Shown here piece after piece: positions 60,366 to 64,000 of a DNA stretch of 64,000 nucleotides. Numbering within the stretch: the first letter of the stretch is position 1; every line of letters starts with the position of its first letter. The position numbers were made by a program, and so were the translations under genes. The DNA is from Gammaproteobacteria bacterium. Lineage in GTDB: Bacteria; Pseudomonadota; Gammaproteobacteria; Steroidobacterales; Steroidobacteraceae. Location of the stretch: assembly GCA_947452065.1 (NCBI GenBank), contig CANGBB010000003.1, positions 124,001 through 188,000 on the forward strand, given 5' to 3'. Under the pieces are notes generated by a model. That model ran no database searches, had not been told where the DNA came from, and saw nothing but the letters and a program-made list of their open reading frames with translations.

Positions 60366-61970
60366 GTGATCCGCATCAATGAGCTGTCGTTGCCGCTCGA
60401 TTACGAGCCCGCATTGCTGCGGCAGGCGGTATTAAAGCGTCTGGGCATCAGCGATGAGGAGCTGCTGGAGCTGACGCTGTTCAAGCGCAGCCATGATGCC
60501 CGCCGGAAGACGGGTGGCATTCACTTTGTCTGCATTGTCGACGTGTTCGTGCGTGACGAGGCGGCCGTGCTCCGCCGCTGTGCCGATGACCGCAAGATCG
60601 GCGTGGCTCCGGACATGACCTATCGCCCGGTTGCCACCGCACCGCCGCTGCTCAAGGAGCGCCCGCTGGTGGTGGGTTTTGGTCCCGGAGGCGTGTTCGC
60701 AGCGCTCCTGCTGGCGCAGATGGGCTTCAAGCCCATCGTCCTCGAGCGTGGCCGTGACGTGCGTCGTCGCACCCAGGACACCTGGGCGTTGTGGCGCAAG
60801 AACACCCTGACACCGGAGTCCAATGTGCAGTTCGGTGAGGGCGGCGCCGGATTGTTCTCCGATGGCAAGCTCTACAGCCAGATCAAGGATCCGCATTTCT
60901 ACGGCCGCAAGGTCATGCAGGAATTCGTGCGCGCCGGCGCACCGCCGGAAATTCTCTACAAGGCCCGACCGCACATCGGCACCTTTCGCCTCACGGGCGT
61001 GGTGGCAGCGATGCGCCAGGAGATCCTGTCGCTGGGCGGTGAAGTGCGCTTCGAGAGTCGCGTCACCGATCTGCTGATCGAGGGCGGGCGAGTCGAAGGT
61101 GTGATGCTCGCGAACGGCGAGGTGCTGCACAGCCGGCATGTGGTACTCGCGCTCGGCCACAGTTCGCGCGACACGCTGCGGATGCTGGAAAAGAGGCGCG
61201 TGTATCTGGAAGCCAAACCCTTCGCCGTTGGCTTTCGCATTGAGCACCCCCAGTCATTGATTGATGCTGCGCGCCACGGGCGCTATGCCGGTCATCCGGA
61301 GCTGGGTGCTGCCGATTACAAGCTTGTGCATCACGCTCGCAACGGGCGCGCCGTCTACAGTTTCTGTATGTGTCCCGGCGGCACCGTCGTGGCGGCGACG
61401 TCTGAGCCGCAGCGTGTGGTGACCAATGGCATGAGCCAGTATTCGCGCAACGAGCGCAACGCCAACGCGGGCATCGTGGTCGCTATCGATCCGGAGCGTG
61501 ATTTTCCCGGTGGGCCACTGGCGGGTCTGGCGCTGCAGGAATCGCTGGAGTCCAAGGCCTATGTTCTGGGTGGCAGCAACTACTGCGCTCCTGGACAGTT
61601 GGTGGGGGATTTCTTGCGTGGCAATGCTTCCACGCAACTCGGTGAAGTCATTCCCTCTTATACGCCGGGAGTGTTGCTGGGAGATCTTTCGCAGGCGCTG
61701 CCGACTTATGCCATCGAAGCGATGCGCGAAGCGCTGCCGGTCTTCGGGCAACAGATCCGTGGTTTCGATCGTGACGATGCGGTGCTCACCGGCGTGGAGA
61801 GTCGCACCTCATCGCCAGTCCGCATCACGCGTGATGCGCAGTCAATGCAGAGTCTGAATGTGCGCGGCCTGTTCCCCTGCGGCGAAGGTGCGGGTTATGC
61901 CGGTGGCATCCTGTCAGCCGGCGTCGATGGTATCCGGGTGGCTGAAGCCGTTGCGCGGAGCCTGTCATGA
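60366..61970 (+). CDS. FAD-dependent oxidoreductase, COG2509 type
   Basis: A 534-residue flavoprotein resembling COG2509 dehydrogenases, whose substrate is unknown. An N-terminal ferredoxin-like region (about 1-80, with a FKRSHDARRKTGGIHFV segment) precedes a Rossmann motif VVGFGPGGVFAALLLAQMG (about 101-119). GEGGAGLFSDGKLYSQ, GHSSRDT and FCMCPGG (about 335) with a Cys pair are further conserved stretches, and the end reads FPCGEGAGYAGGILSAGVDG. GTG is taken as start because AGGAAG lies 7 bases before it; a TTG at 60360 is too close to that site. It ends with an ATGA overlap into the SpoU gene. Confidence 0.87.
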   Translation: MIRINELSLPLDYEPALLRQAVLKRLGISDEELLELTLFKRSHDARRKTGGIHFVCIVDVFVRDEAAVLRRCADDRKIGVAPDMTYRPVATAPPLLKERPLVVGFGPGGVFAALLLAQMGFKPIVLERGRDVRRRTQDTWALWRKNTLTPESNVQFGEGGAGLFSDGKLYSQIKDPHFYGRKVMQEFVRAGAPPEILYKARPHIGTFRLTGVVAAMRQEILSLGGEVRFESRVTDLLIEGGRVEGVMLANGEVLHSRHVVLALGHSSRDTLRMLEKRRVYLEAKPFAVGFRIEHPQSLIDAARHGRYAGHPELGAADYKLVHHARNGRAVYSFCMCPGGTVVAATSEPQRVVTNGMSQYSRNERNANAGIVVAIDPERDFPGGPLAGLALQESLESKAYVLGGSNYCAPGQLVGDFLRGNASTQLGEVIPSYTPGVLLGDLSQALPTYAIEAMREALPVFGQQIRGFDRDDAVLTGVESRTSSPVRITRDAQSMQSLNVRGLFPCGEGAGYAGGILSAGVDGIRVAEAVARSLS

Positions 61971-62713
61971 AATTCGAAGACATCAAGAAGCTCCACCAGA
62001 AGAAGTACCGGCAGGAGTTCGGTTGCTTCCTCGTCGAAGGTGAGCATCTGGTGCAGGAGCTACAGAAGGCTGCCCTGCGCGATCCGCGCCTGCGCAGCAG
62101 CGAGATTTATTTCACGCGTGAATACGCCCACTGGGTAAGCCCGCTGACCACGCATGTGGTGAACTCGCCGCACATGATGCAGATGAGTGAGACGCGCTCG
62201 CCGCAGGGCATCGCAGCGGTGGTGCCGCTGTTGACGCCACCGCCGGCCAGCGCTGGTGAACGCGCCATCTATTTGCACGAGATTCAAGATCCCGGCAACC
62301 TGGGCACCATTCTGCGCACACTGGCTTGGTTTGGTGGTTTCCGCTGTCTGCTCAGTCCGGGCAGTGTCGATGTCCACAATGGCAAAGTGGTGCGCGCCAG
62401 CATGGGCGCGATTTTTCATGTGCCGGTGGAAGCAGACGTACCGATAGACTCATTGCCGGCGCGCTTCGGACGAGTGGCCAGCCTCGAATTCAAAGGGCGT
62501 TCGATTGCCACAACGGCCTTCCGCAATTTTGACTGCTTCATCTTTGGCAATGAAGGTCGCGGCGTCCCACGCGCGGCACTGGATGCAGTCAAGGCGCAGC
62601 CTTTCACCATTGCCGGATCGGGCGCCATTGAATCACTGAATGTGGCAACGGCCGTCAACATCTGCCAATACGAGCTGCATCGCGCCTCGCAGGAGGCCAG
62701 CCAGCCTGTTTGA
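61967..62713 (+). CDS. TrmH/SpoU family RNA methyltransferase
   Basis: A 248-residue SPOUT RNA 2'-O-methyltransferase. The N-terminal substrate-binding region (KLHQKKYRQEFGCFLVEGEHLVQE, in parts) is followed by a knot domain with motif 1 IQDPGNLGTILRTLAWFG (about 105-122), motif 2 FIFGNEGRGV (about 190-199) and motif 3 IESLNVATAVNICQYEL (about 222-238). This layout suits RNA methylases acting on rRNA or tRNA; the target cannot be told. It is coupled to the flavoprotein gene by ATGA. Confidence 0.9.
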   Translation: MKFEDIKKLHQKKYRQEFGCFLVEGEHLVQELQKAALRDPRLRSSEIYFTREYAHWVSPLTTHVVNSPHMMQMSETRSPQGIAAVVPLLTPPPASAGERAIYLHEIQDPGNLGTILRTLAWFGGFRCLLSPGSVDVHNGKVVRASMGAIFHVPVEADVPIDSLPARFGRVASLEFKGRSIATTAFRNFDCFIFGNEGRGVPRAALDAVKAQPFTIAGSGAIESLNVATAVNICQYELHRASQEASQPV

Positions 62714-62718
62714 TGCGA

Positions 62719-63648
62719 CTACTTGTTCAGCGTGCCGGTCAGCTCCGCAACGGACTGCAGCCCGTTGGTCTTGAGGTACTCCAGTACACCGTCATTGATC
62801 TTGCGACAGACCAGCGGATCGTAGAACAGCGCAGTGCCCACACCCACGGCACTGGCACCGGCAATCAAGAATTCCAGTGCATCAGTGGCGCAGGTCACGC
62901 CCCCCTGGCCGATGATCGGGATGTTGTGCGGAGCGGCCACCTCGCGCACCTCTTTCACCTTCAGCAGTGCGATGGGCTTGATGGCGGGGCCGGATAATCC
63001 ACCCTGCACGTTGCCCAGCACCGGCTTGCGAGTGTGCACGTCGATGGCCATGCCCATCATCGTGTTGATGACCGAGAATGCGTCAGTACCCGCTTCAATG
63101 CACAGGCGTGCGTTCTGGCGAATGTCGCTCTGGTTCGGCGACAGTTTGGTAATCAGCGGCTTTCGGGTCACGGCGCGACAGGCGGCGACCACTCGCGCGG
63201 ACATCTCCGGTACGTTGCCGAACTGCACCCCGCCTTCCTTGACGTTGGGGCAGGAGATGTTGATTTCGATCGCATCGATCGGTGAGTCATCGAAGCGACG
63301 CGTGACCTCGACATACTCCTCAATCGTCGAGCCGCAGGCGTTGGCAATGAAGCGTGTCTCGCTGAAGTCGAGCGTCGGCAGGATGTCGCGCACAACAACA
63401 TCGACACCTGGATTCTGCAGGCCGATGGCGTTAAGCATGCCATCGTAGGTCTCGGCCACCCGATGCGGCGCATTGCCAAGTCGCTGTGATCCGGTGGTGC
63501 CTTTGAGCACGATGGCACCGGCATCGCGGTTGGAGAAGCCGGCCACGCGGGTGTACTCCTCGCCAAAGCCGACACAGCCGGAGAGCAATACCAGCGGCGT
63601 GGCGAATTCCATCCCGCAGAAGCGGGTCGCGAGTGTAGGGGCAGTCAT
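62719..63648 (-). CDS. pyrD: Dihydroorotate dehydrogenase, class 1 type (PyrD)
   Basis: A 309-residue TIM-barrel flavoprotein of pyrimidine synthesis. It has AGAIVLKGTTGSQRLGNAPHRV, the class-1 catalytic Cys in EINISCPNVKEGG (about 125-137), KLSPNQSDI, NTMMGMAIDV, GGLSGPAIKPIAL and GQGGVTCATDALEFLIAGA with FMN-phosphate binding. A Cys rather than a Ser base and no N-terminal membrane helix separate it from the quinone-using class 2. The closest match by eye is the 1B catalytic subunit; no pyrK partner is adjacent. The ATG before TAPTLATRF fits the family start. Confidence 0.88.
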   Translation of the reverse strand: MTAPTLATRFCGMEFATPLVLLSGCVGFGEEYTRVAGFSNRDAGAIVLKGTTGSQRLGNAPHRVAETYDGMLNAIGLQNPGVDVVVRDILPTLDFSETRFIANACGSTIEEYVEVTRRFDDSPIDAIEINISCPNVKEGGVQFGNVPEMSARVVAACRAVTRKPLITKLSPNQSDIRQNARLCIEAGTDAFSVINTMMGMAIDVHTRKPVLGNVQGGLSGPAIKPIALLKVKEVREVAAPHNIPIIGQGGVTCATDALEFLIAGASAVGVGTALFYDPLVCRKINDGVLEYLKTNGLQSVAELTGTLNK

Positions 63649-63696
63649 GCGCGCTATTATTGCCCAGTCGCGCGTTTCCCGCGCGCCGGGCGAATC

Positions 63697-64000
63697 ATGT
63701 TCCATATCATCCTGCACGAACCCGAAATTCCCCCCAACACCGGCAACATCATCCGGCTGTGTGCCAATACCGGCTGCACGCTGCATCTGGTGGAGCCACT
63801 GGGCTTCCAACTCTCGGACAGTGCTGTGCGCCGCGCCGGCCTGGATTACCACCAGATGGCGCGAGTCCGGACACATCGCGACCTCGCCACCTGCCTGGAA
63901 GCGGTCTCACCGACGCGGCTGTGGATCGTCGAAACGGGTGCCGGGCATCGCTACAGCGACGTGCTGTTCGGGCCTGGCGATGCGCTGCTGTTCGGTTCGG
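63697..64000 (+). CDS. trmL: tRNA (cytidine/uridine-34-2'-O)-methyltransferase TrmL, 5' part
   Basis: The gene is cut by the window edge after 101 codons. The start MFHIILHEPEIPPNTGNIIR and CANTGCTLHLVEPLGFQLSD are the SPOUT motif 1 region of TrmL, which methylates position 34 of two leucine tRNAs. The visible part ends at DALLFGS, where motif 2 begins. It is divergent from pyrD across 48 bases. Confidence 0.93.
   Translation, partial: MFHIILHEPEIPPNTGNIIRLCANTGCTLHLVEPLGFQLSDSAVRRAGLDYHQMARVRTHRDLATCLEAVSPTRLWIVETGAGHRYSDVLFGPGDALLFGS

Overview
This 64 kb window is chromosomal DNA of a high-GC gammaproteobacterium. Gene content and order suggest a relative of the Lysobacterales, Nevskiales or Steroidobacterales, but the exact lineage is my inference. 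The replication origin neighbourhood lies in the middle: rpmH-rnpA-yidD-yidC-mnmE-mnmG runs leftward and dnaA-dnaN-recF-gyrB runs rightward. Genes are tightly packed, many neighbours share ATGA stop/start overlaps, and no gene-free stretch exceeds 300 bases. I saw no tRNA, rRNA, CRISPR array, insertion sequence or prophage.

Left part (1-10 kb): the 3' part of spoT, then ridA, recG and ubiA. A complete biotin operon (bioB-bioF-bioH-bioC-bioD) is divergent from comF, with a BirA-like operator between or just inside comF. Next (10-24 kb) is an aa3-type cytochrome c oxidase locus: DUF2244 gene, coxB, coxA, a 41-codon membrane peptide gene, ctaG, coxC, and after an interruption DUF2909, SURF1, a CxxxC thiol protein, ctaA and ctaB. 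The interruption is a leftward block holding a peptidase-containing (C39) ABC exporter, its HlyD-type adaptor and an EamA transporter. The exporter reading frame runs about 200 bases into the antisense strand of coxC.

24-37.6 kb: small redox and detoxification genes (2OG-Fe oxygenase, glutathione peroxidase, glyoxalase II), uvrD, the Trk potassium system (trkA, trkH), an SPFH/NfeD pair, then the mnmG-mnmE-yidC-yidD-rnpA-rpmH cluster. rsmG, parA and parB, which often follow mnmG, are absent here, yet two perfect 16-bp palindromic parS sites lie inside recF. A candidate oriC with DnaA boxes lies between dnaA and dnaN.

44-64 kb: a cardiolipin-synthase-like gene, AtoE-type and EamA/MFS transporters, an HDOD gene with an unusual structured leader, plsC and glyQS. 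A nitrogen regulation block follows: glnA behind a clear sigma-54 promoter, then glnL and glnG (NtrB/NtrC). The window ends with an MscS channel, a hydrolase, rlmE, a COG2509-type flavoprotein, an SpoU methyltransferase, a class-1 type dihydroorotate dehydrogenase and the start of trmL.

No wholly new system is evident. The points most worth checking are the parS pair in recF, the orphan C39 exporter with its antisense tail, two genes (rnpA, cls) that seem to need a CTG start inside a CTGA overlap, the back-to-back rpmH/dnaA promoters over one palindrome, and the inverted repeat with a sigma-28-like motif before the HDOD gene.
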